Positions 44,143-53,675 are shown, counted from the first letter of the stretch. The stretch: 64,000 nucleotides of DNA from Culturomica massiliensis (GCF_900091655.1 NZ_LT594620.1:62001-126000); one strand, 5' to 3'. Notes: generated from the sequence alone by a model not told the origin. Program-made: numbers and translations.

Positions 44143-45508
44143 GCATCTATCATTATCTCAAAATATATCTAAAGAACAGTTCTTATCTATCCTTTCAAAA
44201 AAGCTTTTAGATGAAAATCTTTCACTTTTTGTTGGAGCTGGTATATCAATAGAAGCAGGTTATCCAGCATGGCAGAATCTTTTAGCTCCTTGTCTCAAAC
44301 AACTAAAGCTTTCAAATATAAAAGATATTGATTTATTTAAATTAGCCCAATACTATGTAAATGAATTTGGAGCACCAGCCTTATCTGATGTAATTTCAGA
44401 GAATATCGATCGTCTTGAATATAAAAGTGAGATAATAGAAATATTGATTGAAAGTAAATTCAAACAGATATGGACGACTAATTTCGATAAGGTTATAGAA
44501 AAAAATTTAGAGAAAAGACACATTCGATCAAAAACCATTCATTCTAATTATGATTTGACTCATATTAATGATAATATTGTCAATGTATTCAAACTTAATG
44601 GAGATATAAGTGATTTACAAAATATAGTTATTACCCAGGACGATATTGAAGGACATGAAAAAACTCGTGAGTTAATGATTACCTTTTTAAAAAAGGCTTT
44701 GGTTTCAGATACATTTCTATTTTTAGGTTATAGCTTTACCGACTCTCTGGTATTAAATTGCATAAAAAAAATACATGATTGTTTGGGAAATAGTATGGGA
44801 TATCATTATACAATAATCAAAAATGAACCAGATAATCCGTATTTTTTTTATTTTATAAAAGATCTTGAACAAAGATATCATATTAAAACACTTTTAATTG
44901 ATGAATATTCCGATATTCATACAATATTGAGAGAATTGAATAGAAGAGTCACTTTAAAGAAAGTTTTTATTTCTGGTTCATTCGACGTCTTGCCTGAAGA
45001 AGAAAATCAATTTGCAGACAGATTATGCAAAGAATTATCAAATAAAATATTGTCATCTGGTTATAGAATTATAACCGGAATGGGAAGAAAAATTGAAAAT
45101 TATCTTGCGGGACATGCGATGCAGTACATGCTGACCAATAATATTTTCAATATTGAACGCTATTTGATTATGAGACCTTTTCAGGAATTAATGCCTTCTG
45201 AAGATAAATTCAGACACAGAAATATGCTTATAGAAGATTCAAGTTCCGTTATCTTTATCTTCGGAAAAAGTGTAGATTTAAAATATTCTATAGGAGTAAA
45301 AGAAGAATTTGAAATAGCAAAGTCTAAGAAAAAAGTAATCATTCCTATTGGGAGTACCGGTTATCAAAGTGAAATAATATGGCAGGAAGTAAAAGACAAT
45401 ATTACGCTATATCCTTATTTAGAAAGATATATCGATCAATTAAAAACAAATAAAGACCCTGAAATAATAGCAGAAATAATTATTGACATTCTTCAAAATA
45501 TTGATTAG
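44141..45508 (+). CDS. thsA: ThsA-like SIR2-SLOG effector of a type I Thoeris system
   Basis: 455 residues. N-terminal SIR2 domain (about 8-275): LFVGAGISIEAGYPAW, IWTTNFDKVIEKNL with Asn114, FLFLGYSFTD. C-terminal SLOG domain (about 285-455): VFISGSFD, GYRIITGMGRKI, IMRPFQ, RHRNMLIEDSSSVIFIFG, GVKEEFEIAK, IPIGSTGYQ, which follow B. cereus ThsA closely in order and spacing. In Thoeris, the SLOG domain binds the cyclic ADP-ribose signal made by the TIR protein and the SIR2 domain then destroys NAD+. Odd: the catalytic His (KxHGD; His152 in B. cereus ThsA) is Asn153 here (FKLNGDISD). No membrane segment. AT-rich, foreign-looking. It overlaps the convergent TIR gene by 29 bases. Confidence 0.85.
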   Translation: MHLSLSQNISKEQFLSILSKKLLDENLSLFVGAGISIEAGYPAWQNLLAPCLKQLKLSNIKDIDLFKLAQYYVNEFGAPALSDVISENIDRLEYKSEIIEILIESKFKQIWTTNFDKVIEKNLEKRHIRSKTIHSNYDLTHINDNIVNVFKLNGDISDLQNIVITQDDIEGHEKTRELMITFLKKALVSDTFLFLGYSFTDSLVLNCIKKIHDCLGNSMGYHYTIIKNEPDNPYFFYFIKDLEQRYHIKTLLIDEYSDIHTILRELNRRVTLKKVFISGSFDVLPEEENQFADRLCKELSNKILSSGYRIITGMGRKIENYLAGHAMQYMLTNNIFNIERYLIMRPFQELMPSEDKFRHRNMLIEDSSSVIFIFGKSVDLKYSIGVKEEFEIAKSKKKVIIPIGSTGYQSEIIWQEVKDNITLYPYLERYIDQLKTNKDPEIIAEIIIDILQNID

Positions 45509-46220
45509 CTATTGTATTGAGCATTAATAACAGAGAATTTTCTAATATTGATAATTCTTTAAAATCTATTTGAATTTTCAATTTGGTTAATTCATAAAGT
45601 CTTTTGAAAGTCCGTAAACAATAATGAGGGTATTGAAATGAATCATATTTACAAGTTAGATATTTAAAGATAGAGTATAATATGGCCATTCGAACATTTA
45701 TATTGTCATAATCGACCTCGAAATAAATTGATATCATTTCTTTTATATAGGTATCCTGGACAGGTATTTTTATATAATCTGTCAATACTTTTGTTTCATA
45801 TAACGCATTTTTATCTAATAAGTATTTTAATATAATTTGATTACATGTCATTAAAGTTCCTGTTTTGTCATCGACTTCATTATAAATAAGTTTACATAGC
45901 CATTGGTAGTTTAAAGGCAATTCCAAAGCTGTAATTTTATAAAAAATTGGGAACACATGTATTCGCCCATTAATATATTGCCGGTGAATGACATTTAATT
46001 CGTCATTTGCACAGACACAATCAAAAACATTTTCAGTTAATAGCACTATTGCATAATTGTTTTGCTCAATGCCTTCGATTAAGTTTCGGTAGTCTCTGTC
46101 GTCTCCAAGAATTAACTTATGATAATCGTACCAAACCGATAAACCATAGTTTTTAAGATGATACATTATTGATTCTACAATAGTATATCTATCCTTACTT
46201 GAGAAACAAAGAAAAATCAT
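45480..46220 (-). CDS. thsB: ThsB-like TIR-domain sensor of a type I Thoeris system
   Basis: 246 residues. TIR domain at about 1-140: IFLCFSSKDRYTIVESIMYH, LSVWYDYHKLILGDD, IEGIEQNNYAIVLLTENVF, and CANDELNVI, in which Glu74 is at the position of the TIR catalytic glutamate. HVFPIFYKI continues the fold. The remaining 100 residues are helical and unfamiliar. In Thoeris, ThsB senses phage and makes a cyclic ADP-ribose isomer that activates ThsA. Here the gene converges on thsA, whereas both genes usually lie in the same direction, so each must have its own promoter. Confidence 0.85.
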   Translation of the reverse strand: MIFLCFSSKDRYTIVESIMYHLKNYGLSVWYDYHKLILGDDRDYRNLIEGIEQNNYAIVLLTENVFDCVCANDELNVIHRQYINGRIHVFPIFYKITALELPLNYQWLCKLIYNEVDDKTGTLMTCNQIILKYLLDKNALYETKVLTDYIKIPVQDTYIKEMISIYFEVDYDNINVRMAILYSIFKYLTCKYDSFQYPHYCLRTFKRLYELTKLKIQIDFKELSILENSLLLMLNTIANQYFEECQ

Positions 46221-46229
46221 AGGTCAAGG

Positions 46230-46246
46230 ATAATAAATAGTTATCA
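46230..46246 (-). repeat. Right inverted repeat of the Thoeris-like cassette
   Basis: Reverse complement of 44126-44142 without mismatch; on the minus strand it ends nine bases before the thsB ATG. Confidence 0.9.
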
Positions 46247-46561
46247 ACTGTTCCTGACTAATTGAAAACTTTTCTTTATATGTATTTTGCTTGACTTGGT
46301 TGTCCCGAGTTTGCTGAAAGGGCTGTTATAATATCTTTATCCGATACGGGAAAGTATTGAAAGATCGTTTTGGAACAGGTGTTTGTCGGATATTGATTTT
46401 AGATCATATTCAGTAATAAAAGAAAAGTATGCCTTCAAATAATTTTTCGTTTAAATCCTTTATATATCATTAATGAGGAGAAAAACGGCATTTTCAAGAT
46501 GGTTAACATTTGAAATGTTGATTTTAAACTATTATGTTTACTTTCATGGTCGTAGGTATTG
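46247..46561. other. Intergenic, nothing recognised
   Basis: About 315 bases between the TIR gene and the decayed protease. No TAnnTTTG box in front of thsB was found; a minor plus-strand frame over 46473-46673 is antisense to the pseudogene. Confidence 0.5.
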
Positions 46562-47398
46562 TTATTTTTCCGTCATGTACTTTAATGCACACTCGAGAAT
46601 CTCGTCCCGGTTGCTTTTCACTCCATCGATTGTATTTTTTACCACAATATCCGGAGAGATGCCTGTTCCATAAAAATCTTTTCCATTGCCGAATTTAATC
46701 CGCTGGCCTGTAAATGCGATTTCTCCATTACCCGGCATGTGAATTTTAGAAACCTCGCCGTCTGTACCTTGAGTTTGTTCACCGATAAAAACAACATTGG
46801 TTCATAAAACCACTAATCATTCCATTCGTCCCATCCGAAGTGTTCTCGGGATATCTGCTGGCTTAACATGAGTGGCTCAGACAAAAACATTGATATAAAG
46901 TAGTCGAAAAAGGTATTGGTATGATAATCTGTATTTAGTTTTTTATTGATACGAATGTCGATGACAAGCGGTTTTTGAGAATTTTGGTCAGTAATGCTGC
47001 TGTCAATAGTGATTAAACTACCGATATTCGATAATTGAGATTCATTAAATCGTATATAATCAAATTCTTTGTTGTTTTGAATGGTATTGTAATATGGTAC
47101 TTCCCCTCCAATTTTTTGTATTCGTGTAAAACGGTCGTCTAATATTGAAAGTAATTTATTATTAACTGTTTGTATAAATTCATCTTCAGTAAATTCCCTT
47201 TTAATAGAGGGGAGAAATGAAATTAATTCCTGTTCCCATCTGACTTCTTTGTCTGTCCGTATGACTGAGGGATGGAAAAGATAAACTTCGCCCCAAATAT
47301 CGGCCATTATTTTTAATATCGTAATTTTGAGCCTTTGCAGGGCTTATCAATAGGACTGATGTCAACAAGCACAATAAAAAAGGATATCGTTTTTTCAT
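46562..47398 (-). pseudogene. Decayed S41-family peptidase
   Basis: Remains of an exported C-terminal-processing-type protease. A signal peptide (MKKRYPFLLCLLTSV...AKAQ) starts at 47398. After a frameshift near 47310 the N-terminal domain continues (ADIWGEVYLFHPSVIRTDKE) to a stop at 46813-46815. The C-terminal core end (VVFIGEQTQGTDGEVS, GNGKDFYGTGISPDIVV) resumes at about 46800 and runs to 46562. The part with the catalytic Ser/Lys is missing, so this is an internal deletion plus frameshift rather than a sequencing slip. An intact S41 gene lies at 50175-51629. Confidence 0.8.
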
Positions 47399-47753
47399 AA
47401 CGGCATAATTTGGAGATTAATATTGGCTGTTCGTATCATCTAAATAATGTTAAGCGTTTTGTGTGCAAGATAATGAATTACTGTTATCTCATTATTTTTG
47501 TTCGGATAAATTCTTATAGATTTTTCAGTAACGTGAGACTGAAGAGATGCAATAGCGCTTCGATTGATCTGAATAAAAAATTATTTCTCCAATTGAATAC
47601 TATCCTGTAATGTAAACGATAATTTTGATAATAGAGAAACGATTTCTTTAGTTCTGCCTTAATTTAATACTGAATGTAATATTGCCGGTTTCGAGAGATT
47701 GTAAATTATTTTCTTATATACAAGGTTAATAATTACTTGGATGATACCTGAGT
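47399..47753. other. Intergenic, no gene seen
   Basis: 355 bases, AT-rich. No clear hairpin or consensus promoter. Confidence 0.4.
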
Positions 47754-48626
47754 CTATTCGACAGGAGTGACAGTAAAACCTTGCTTACGTAACAATTCGA
47801 TCAGCCCGTTGCTACCGGGAAGATGTCCGCCTCCGACCACAATAAAGGTGGGTTGCTGCGGGAGAATATCTTTTAATTGTTGGCTCCAGTTGTGATTCCT
47901 GTTATTAACCAATCTGTTCATTTCTTCCGGAGTAAAACTTAATTCCGGATCTTGCATTAGCTTAAATATGCTGTCCAGATTTTGTTTCATATACACATCA
48001 CACATTTCAATGATAAAAGGTTTCATTTTGTCGAAATGTTTGATTGTTTTCAGTAAAGCACTGGCTTGTTGGGGCAGGGGTTCGCCAAATAGTATCTGGG
48101 CTTGAAACAATGATGTTTCAAATCCTTTTACGGACATGCCTTGTTCTTTCGCTTTTTTTTGCAGGAAAGCATCCAATGGTAAGGTCGGATTAAAATCATT
48201 AAAAGCCTGCATACTGATGATTACAGACAATTGGGTCGATATGGTGACGGGTTTCAGCATTTTCAGTTGATCGGCACTTACGCCCATATTTTTTTTAACT
48301 ACCTCATCTATCAGTTTATATTCTTCCGGAGTATATAATTTATCGAGCAGGCTGTCTTGGGGTAACAGCGTATATTTAGCAATTTCTTTTGATACGGCTT
48401 GTATATCATCCAGTTCCAGTTCGCCGTATAGTTGTTTGCAGCTGTTAAATGCTTCATTAAAACCGGCGATGCTATCGCAAATATGAATAGGCGCTACGTG
48501 GTGGGTGCCGAAAAGATAAGACGGCTTTTCCAGTCCGTTTCCAGATATCTTCCAAAGGAGTTGGGCATTGCTTTGAAAAGTAAGGATGACTGAGGCGGCC
48601 AAAATGAATATCAATCTTTTTTTCAT
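47754..48626 (-). CDS. TraB/GumN-type exported protein
   Basis: 290 residues with a signal peptide (1-21, ending SNAQ). TraB/GumN features: LLWKISGNGLEKPSYLFGTHH with the conserved GTxH near the N-terminus, LYGELELDD in the middle and PTFIVVGGGHLPGSNGLIELLRKQGFTV at the end. Predicted metal-dependent peptidase-like fold; substrate unknown. Separate from its neighbour by 67 bases in the same direction. Confidence 0.85.
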   Translation of the reverse strand: MKKRLIFILAASVILTFQSNAQLLWKISGNGLEKPSYLFGTHHVAPIHICDSIAGFNEAFNSCKQLYGELELDDIQAVSKEIAKYTLLPQDSLLDKLYTPEEYKLIDEVVKKNMGVSADQLKMLKPVTISTQLSVIISMQAFNDFNPTLPLDAFLQKKAKEQGMSVKGFETSLFQAQILFGEPLPQQASALLKTIKHFDKMKPFIIEMCDVYMKQNLDSIFKLMQDPELSFTPEEMNRLVNNRNHNWSQQLKDILPQQPTFIVVGGGHLPGSNGLIELLRKQGFTVTPVE

Positions 48627-48693
48627 CGAATTTGCTATTAGGTTTTACTGTTATATCGGCAATATACTAAATATCTGCAAAAAATCTTCTTTT

Positions 48694-49983
48694 TTATAAA
48701 TAATCTGTTAAGCGGTGCATGAGGTAGGGGTAATCATATATTTTGTCCTTTTTGCCGGTCCGGATCATAACTATCCGCTTTGCCGGATTTATATATATTA
48801 CCTGGTCCAGAATACCCAGTGCATAATAGGCTCCCGAATTATAATTAAATCCGACCCATGTCGTTTTCTTTGCACCTCGCCCTTTATCCAATTTTACAAT
48901 TGTATGTTCTGACGGATTGCCTCCGAGTTTTCTGATTCTTGCGACGACGGCCAGCGAATCTGTAAAGAAAGCCTTCTTTGTTGTATCGAGTACTGTGTTC
49001 CGAATCGTACGCCAACTGAGCTGATAACCGTAATTTTCAATATAAGGGCTGGAGGATTGGTTGATCCAGGTAGAATCTATGATTTTCTGACCGTTCCAGT
49101 TCCCGTTATTCAGGTATAGGCGGCCTATTTTGGCAAGGTCTATGGCTGTTGCGGAAAAACCGCCGAACGCTTTCGGGAAACGATGTTTTTTACTGTCAAG
49201 ACTCAACGAAGCATTGTATTCCATTCCTAACGGTTGCCATACTTTTTCTTCCATATATTTTGCCAGCGGTTTATCGGTTGCACGTTCAATGACAAGTCCC
49301 AGCACATTCGTTGAAATACTTTGGTAATTGGATGTGGTACCGGGTTGGGATTCAAATTTCATTTTTTTTATTTGTCCCAGACTGTTACTTCCATAGTACA
49401 TTCGTGCCATCTTACCGAAAGGGGATCTGCTTGCGTAGTTTTCGTCGAATTTTATTCCTGCGCGCATATCCATGAGGTGACGTATCGTAACCTGATTCCA
49501 CGTGGGATCACATTCGCTTAACTCCGGAACATATTTTACCACAGGATCATCAATAGAAGATATTATTCCTTCATCAATAGCTATTTCTGCGAGTAAACAG
49601 GTGAGTGTTTTGGAAACAGAAAAGATAGTTGAAATCTTGTCACGGTCATATCCGTGGGCATATTGTTCAAACAGAATGGAATCATTGCGAATAATTACAA
49701 AAGCTACTGTCGGAGTATAGGATAATAATGTGTCCAGCGGTGCATAGGCGATCAACTTTCCTTTGTGAGATACCTTGAATTTCAACTTTTTGCATATAGG
49801 ATCATCTCCTGTGGCAAAATGAAACGGGCAGTCCCCCTTGTGTATGATAGCCTGAGTGAAATGTTTATGGTCTGTAATACCGGGACCTCCGTATAGAAGC
49901 CCTCGGCAAAATGTACAGGCTGTAAACGAAATCCCTGTAATAATTATGATGATTAGGATAACGTATGTTTTTAATCTTTGCAT
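48694..49983 (-). CDS. Serine hydrolase of the beta-lactamase/PBP4-like family (lipoprotein)
   Basis: 429 residues. Signal ends in lipobox FTACT (Cys about 23). SxxK nucleophile motif Ser122-Val-Ser-Lys125 (IFSVSKTLTCLLAE), YxN-like YQSIS further on, and the C-terminal part WVGFNYNSGAYYALGILDQ. Class C beta-lactamase-like fold; physiological role (esterase, peptidase or amidase) cannot be told from sequence. One of three hydrolase genes in a row with TraB/GumN and S41. Confidence 0.85.
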   Translation of the reverse strand: MQRLKTYVILIIIIITGISFTACTFCRGLLYGGPGITDHKHFTQAIIHKGDCPFHFATGDDPICKKLKFKVSHKGKLIAYAPLDTLLSYTPTVAFVIIRNDSILFEQYAHGYDRDKISTIFSVSKTLTCLLAEIAIDEGIISSIDDPVVKYVPELSECDPTWNQVTIRHLMDMRAGIKFDENYASRSPFGKMARMYYGSNSLGQIKKMKFESQPGTTSNYQSISTNVLGLVIERATDKPLAKYMEEKVWQPLGMEYNASLSLDSKKHRFPKAFGGFSATAIDLAKIGRLYLNNGNWNGQKIIDSTWINQSSSPYIENYGYQLSWRTIRNTVLDTTKKAFFTDSLAVVARIRKLGGNPSEHTIVKLDKGRGAKKTTWVGFNYNSGAYYALGILDQVIYINPAKRIVMIRTGKKDKIYDYPYLMHRLTDYL

Positions 49984-50174
49984 AAATATAATTATTTATT
50001 ACCGTTTATTGTGCCAGGGGAAAAAGGCTGTTTCCGGAATAATATATGCGACCCGGATACGTATTGAATTCCTGTTTTTACAAATGTAGGATGAAATAAC
50101 ATGTATTTTTGTATTATAATATTTTTTTGACAAAAATCAAGTTCCGTTGGCAGAATATTTTAAACCACACTGTT

Positions 50175-51629
50175 TTATTGTAATCCTTTCACGTACTTTA
50201 TGCATTTATCCCGTTCCTGAAGATAACTTATTTCCTGTGGGTTATGAGTGAAAAAGCGGTCCAGGTAATCGTCGATGTTTTCAGTAATGAGAATGTCCGG
50301 CTGATCCATATAAGGATCGGTTGTTCCTCCTGTTACATCCGTTGAAAAGGCTATTTTATAAACAATTTTTGAATGTGGCAGGACAAAAACAATCCCCGGG
50401 AAGGTGTATCCCGAGATCATGGCACCGGGTTCCCCGATAATTGTAAATTTTTTCTTGTTTTGTTTTGCGGCTGAAATAAAAGCTGATGCGGCTGAATAGG
50501 TATAGCGGCCCTGTAAGATATAAATGTGTCCGTCAAACCCGACGCTGTTACTGTCGGGGAGAATGGTCCTGTCGCGGCTTACAGTCATCTTATTACCTTG
50601 TATTTCAATTTCTCCGAAGTTTGCAATTGCATTTTTCAGATTTTCACGATGGTTCATCTCCACCCGGTAGGTATATTGAAAAGGAGTTTTCAGTAAATGG
50701 CTTAAAATTTTTTTCCACACATTGTCATCCCCACCGCCGTTTAGCCGTATATCGAAAATTACCTTTTTGATTTTCGGATGATATATTTCCTTAATTTGGT
50801 TCACATACCACCCGTAACTCATCATCATGGGCATCCGGATATACAGTATATCATTTTCCAGAAGGGTAACCAAAGGTGTTCGGGGTAAACCGTATTTTAT
50901 TTTTTCTACTCCGGGGATTTGTGTCCGTGTGTCAATAGGTGTTTTTTTATCGCCGATGGTAAAAATACAGGTTTCATATCCGGCCGGAGGCAAAGAGGTT
51001 AGCAGCATATCGCTGTATAGCTTTTTATGAATGGGATCCCAACCTGTATAATACAGTTTGGGAAACAGGTTGTTTACAAAAGTATCGATAGGAGTCCCAT
51101 TTACTGCTGTGACTTCTTCACCGGATTTTATAGATATACCGTTTACGGTAAAAGGACTTGTGACATAATATTTCCCGTCAGCATATTTAAAAAAGATATT
51201 GCTCTTGTTTTTTTGGTAGATACGGTCAGCAACGACAGAGGCATAGTAGTCGGCATACAGGGTATCGCCTAATTCTGCATTACTTACCTCTTTTAAATAA
51301 TTATATGTCGATGTAACATTCCATTTGAGAGCGTCTTTTCCGCAAAAATTGGAATGTCCGTCATATAAAATATTTAGTCCGTGTCTCACTAAAACGGCAA
51401 ATTCTTCCGGGGTCGTTTCGGAAGTTATTTCCTGTTGCAGGGCTTTTAAATGATCACGGACCGAGATTCCCATGCGTTTTTCTACAAGCGGAATAAATAC
51501 AGCATAATCATTTATTGTTTTTTGCAGGAATTCAAAATCTTCCAGCATCTGTACTTTTGTTAGCTTTACCGGTTGCACGGCCAGTACAGTGCAACTCCAT
51601 AAGACGAAATATAAGAAGCAAAGTTTCAT
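50175..51629 (-). CDS. Exported S41-family peptidase
   Basis: 484 residues with a signal peptide (about 1-18). N-terminal helical domain (MLEDFEFLQKTINDY, ILYDGHSNFCGKD), PDZ-like region (NGISIKSGEEVTAVNG) and S41 core: VIFDIRLNGGGDDNVW, then Ser379 in YTYSAASAFISAAKQN with EPGAMISG after it. No paired Lys in the usual CTP position was noticed, so it is closer to the tricorn-like S41B group. Intact counterpart of the pseudogene at 46562-47398, though not a close copy. Confidence 0.85.
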   Translation of the reverse strand: MKLCFLYFVLWSCTVLAVQPVKLTKVQMLEDFEFLQKTINDYAVFIPLVEKRMGISVRDHLKALQQEITSETTPEEFAVLVRHGLNILYDGHSNFCGKDALKWNVTSTYNYLKEVSNAELGDTLYADYYASVVADRIYQKNKSNIFFKYADGKYYVTSPFTVNGISIKSGEEVTAVNGTPIDTFVNNLFPKLYYTGWDPIHKKLYSDMLLTSLPPAGYETCIFTIGDKKTPIDTRTQIPGVEKIKYGLPRTPLVTLLENDILYIRMPMMMSYGWYVNQIKEIYHPKIKKVIFDIRLNGGGDDNVWKKILSHLLKTPFQYTYRVEMNHRENLKNAIANFGEIEIQGNKMTVSRDRTILPDSNSVGFDGHIYILQGRYTYSAASAFISAAKQNKKKFTIIGEPGAMISGYTFPGIVFVLPHSKIVYKIAFSTDVTGGTTDPYMDQPDILITENIDDYLDRFFTHNPQEISYLQERDKCIKYVKGLQ

Positions 51630-52270
51630 AAGCGATGATTATAATTGTAATACAGTTTTATGAACTCAGTCCTGTTTTTTATACACTACAAATAGAATAT
51701 CACCGGATCATCGGTCTTTATTATTCTCATATTCTTGAATGCATTCTCCGGACTATAGAAAGGATTGATAAACTCCTGTCAATTACTTTGCTTCTCCGGT
51801 GGCGAATGTTCAGGAATAAAAATGTTATCTAACGGGCATGTGTGCTAAAATTAGTAATTTAATTTAAATTATCAATAATTCAGATTACATTCTATTAAAC
51901 TTTCTGTGGATTGAAATAATTGAAAAATGCCGGTTTCATGGAATGAAAGATCGCATTTTAATTACTGACCGTATTGCTTTATCCTTTTAGTATATCGATT
52001 CTATGCTGTATTTATATACTTTTTGCAATCGGTTTTTGACGAATAACGAACAATATGCTTTTATGTGTGAATCTCACGTGAACACCTTGTCTGGATATAA
52101 AGGGAAGGCAGAGTTTTATGGGGTATTTTGATGTTATTTCTTCCGAAAATGTCAAATTATTCGGTATGCTTCAAAGGCGGTTACGCCTTTGAAGCATATT
52201 TGTCTGTATACCCTGTTGTGAATGAAGAATAAAAAAATATAGGTACACAAGGATTATGATGATTGTATCT
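51630..52270. other. Intergenic with a strong hairpin
   Basis: 640 bases without a gene. A perfect 15-bp stem TATGCTTCAAAGGCG / CGCCTTTGAAGCATA (52165-52179 / 52184-52198) with loop GTTA lies 72 bases beyond the lipoprotein stop. There is no T run on either side, so it is not a textbook terminator. Confidence 0.6.
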
Positions 52271-53002
52271 TTATAGGTTTTCAAGCGGCTTTAGTACGGT
52301 TATTTCATCGTCCTCGTCCGGGAATTTTTCAACTACGACCATCCTGTCCTTTGTCAGTTCATGTATGACAGCCCGGGTATTTTCCCAATTGTCGTTCCAA
52401 TTGCCCCACGAGTAATAGAATTCATTTTCATTGTTTCCTTTCCACTTCCACTGGGCAAGTCCTACTCCGTCAACAAAATCATCATTGTATACGAGATATG
52501 TTCCTGCCTGACTGAATATAACAATAATACCTTCTTCTGTAATACTGCCATCCAGACCATCGACTGGCTCACCTGTACTGATCCAGGTACGGCATAGTAA
52601 TTCTGTTTTTGTTGTATTGGCTACTTCCGGCTGCTTTGAAGCTGAAACATTGACAGCGTCCGAACTATTATTTAATGTCAGTGTAAAATTGATCGCGTTT
52701 GAAGAAATATCAGTAACGGTTAATTTACCGAAATCTGACATTATTATTACATTGTCTTTGATCGTGTAAGTACCGAAAGTAACCGTATTGTTATCCTCCG
52801 ATCTTACTTCGGATTTTGCTACAACAATGTAATTACCGCTTTTATTAAACTCAAATGATTCATAATTACTTTGGCTGCTTACATTCCATTTGGCACTAAT
52901 CGTTTCTGAAGTTACATCATCTTTATCACCTCCGTTGTCACTGCTGCATGCTGAAAATAAAAACAGAAGACCTGTCAAAAAAGCTAATAATGTTTTTTTC
53001 AT
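52271..53002 (-). CDS. Lipocalin-like lipoprotein
   Basis: 243 residues. Signal with lipobox FSACS (Cys at 19), short Asp/Gly linker, then two beta-rich halves: WNVSSQSNYESFEFNKSGNY with GTYTIKDNVIIM, and LLCRTWISTGEPVDG with FSQAGTYLVYND. This is the pattern of Bacteroidales lipocalin-like surface lipoproteins (two barrel-like domains). Ligand unknown. Monocistronic. Confidence 0.75.
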   Translation of the reverse strand: MKKTLLAFLTGLLFLFSACSSDNGGDKDDVTSETISAKWNVSSQSNYESFEFNKSGNYIVVAKSEVRSEDNNTVTFGTYTIKDNVIIMSDFGKLTVTDISSNAINFTLTLNNSSDAVNVSASKQPEVANTTKTELLCRTWISTGEPVDGLDGSITEEGIIVIFSQAGTYLVYNDDFVDGVGLAQWKWKGNNENEFYYSWGNWNDNWENTRAVIHELTKDRMVVVEKFPDEDDEITVLKPLENL

Positions 53003-53441
53003 TTTAAATAGTTATGTTACTGTCTGTCCCCGACAGTTCGTAATAATGAATAAAAAACGTGGGACAATGTTTCTATCTGCTTTTTGAAATCTTAGATGTT
53101 TTGGGTCTGCCAGCCGGAATAAAACCTATAGGTGAATAGGAGTATTTACGCTTTATTTTACACACCATGAAGTTATTTAAGTTTCCAGAAGCCGGTAAAA
53201 ACTAACGTTTTTTATATGTAATATCCTGTAAATAATTATTGCAGGGATGAATTTTAATATTAAATACGATATATTCTACAACGTAATCCTTGATTGATTG
53301 TGCAAATATAATTATTTTATATATATATAAAAAAGTGTTAATACTGTCTGTTAAAAATATAAATGTCACCGATATGACATACGGTGGTTTTATTTTAAAG
53401 CAATCTGTTTTTTGCTGTCTTTGACGAAATTATAACTGTGA
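53003..53441. other. Intergenic upstream of the lipoprotein, no gene seen
   Basis: About 440 bases, increasingly AT-rich toward the tRNA-Ser element. Nothing recognised. Confidence 0.4.
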
Positions 53442-53479
53442 AAAAAATCCCGTAGAATTAGAGTTCTACGGGATTTTTT
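53442..53479 (-). terminator. Terminator-like hairpin at the outer end of the tRNA-Ser element
   Basis: Perfect 16-bp stem (53442-53457 / 53464-53479) containing AATCCCGTAGAA, flanked by A and T runs. A similar hairpin stands in the same place beside the other repeat (60974-61006). It is best read as the original terminator of the tRNA-Ser gene at 61031-61115, displaced by the insertion. Confidence 0.75.
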
Positions 53480-53500
53480 GATTCTCAGCGGAGAGAGAGG
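53477..53500. repeat. Far attachment site of the tRNA-Ser element
   Basis: 24 bases identical to 61019-61042 except one C/T difference; core GCGGAGAGAGAGG equals the last 12-13 bases of the tRNA-Ser gene. Same orientation as the tRNA copy, as expected for integration into a tRNA 3' end. Confidence 0.85.
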
Positions 53501-53675
53501 CATCGTAACGACCTGCCTAACCGCTTGTATATCAATATTTCAAAACTCTGAAATTAAACTGTCACCGAGTTTGTAAGTTCCGGTTTGCTGCGGAATTCAA
53601 CGCATTTCATTTAGACAAATGTAACATAAATCAATAGAATATCTAAATATTTTTATTAGTTTTTAATATTCTATT

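Noticed and set aside
46473..46673. Plus-strand open frame after the TIR gene
   Set aside because: Antisense to the S41 pseudogene; no motif.
51635..51832. Short open frame behind the S41 gene start
   Set aside because: Low-complexity hydrophobic translation, no start context, no homologue recognised.
53501..53560. Second tRNA gene at the far repeat
   Set aside because: Only the last 12 tRNA bases are kept; no anticodon or D arm can be folded next to them, so it is an attachment site.
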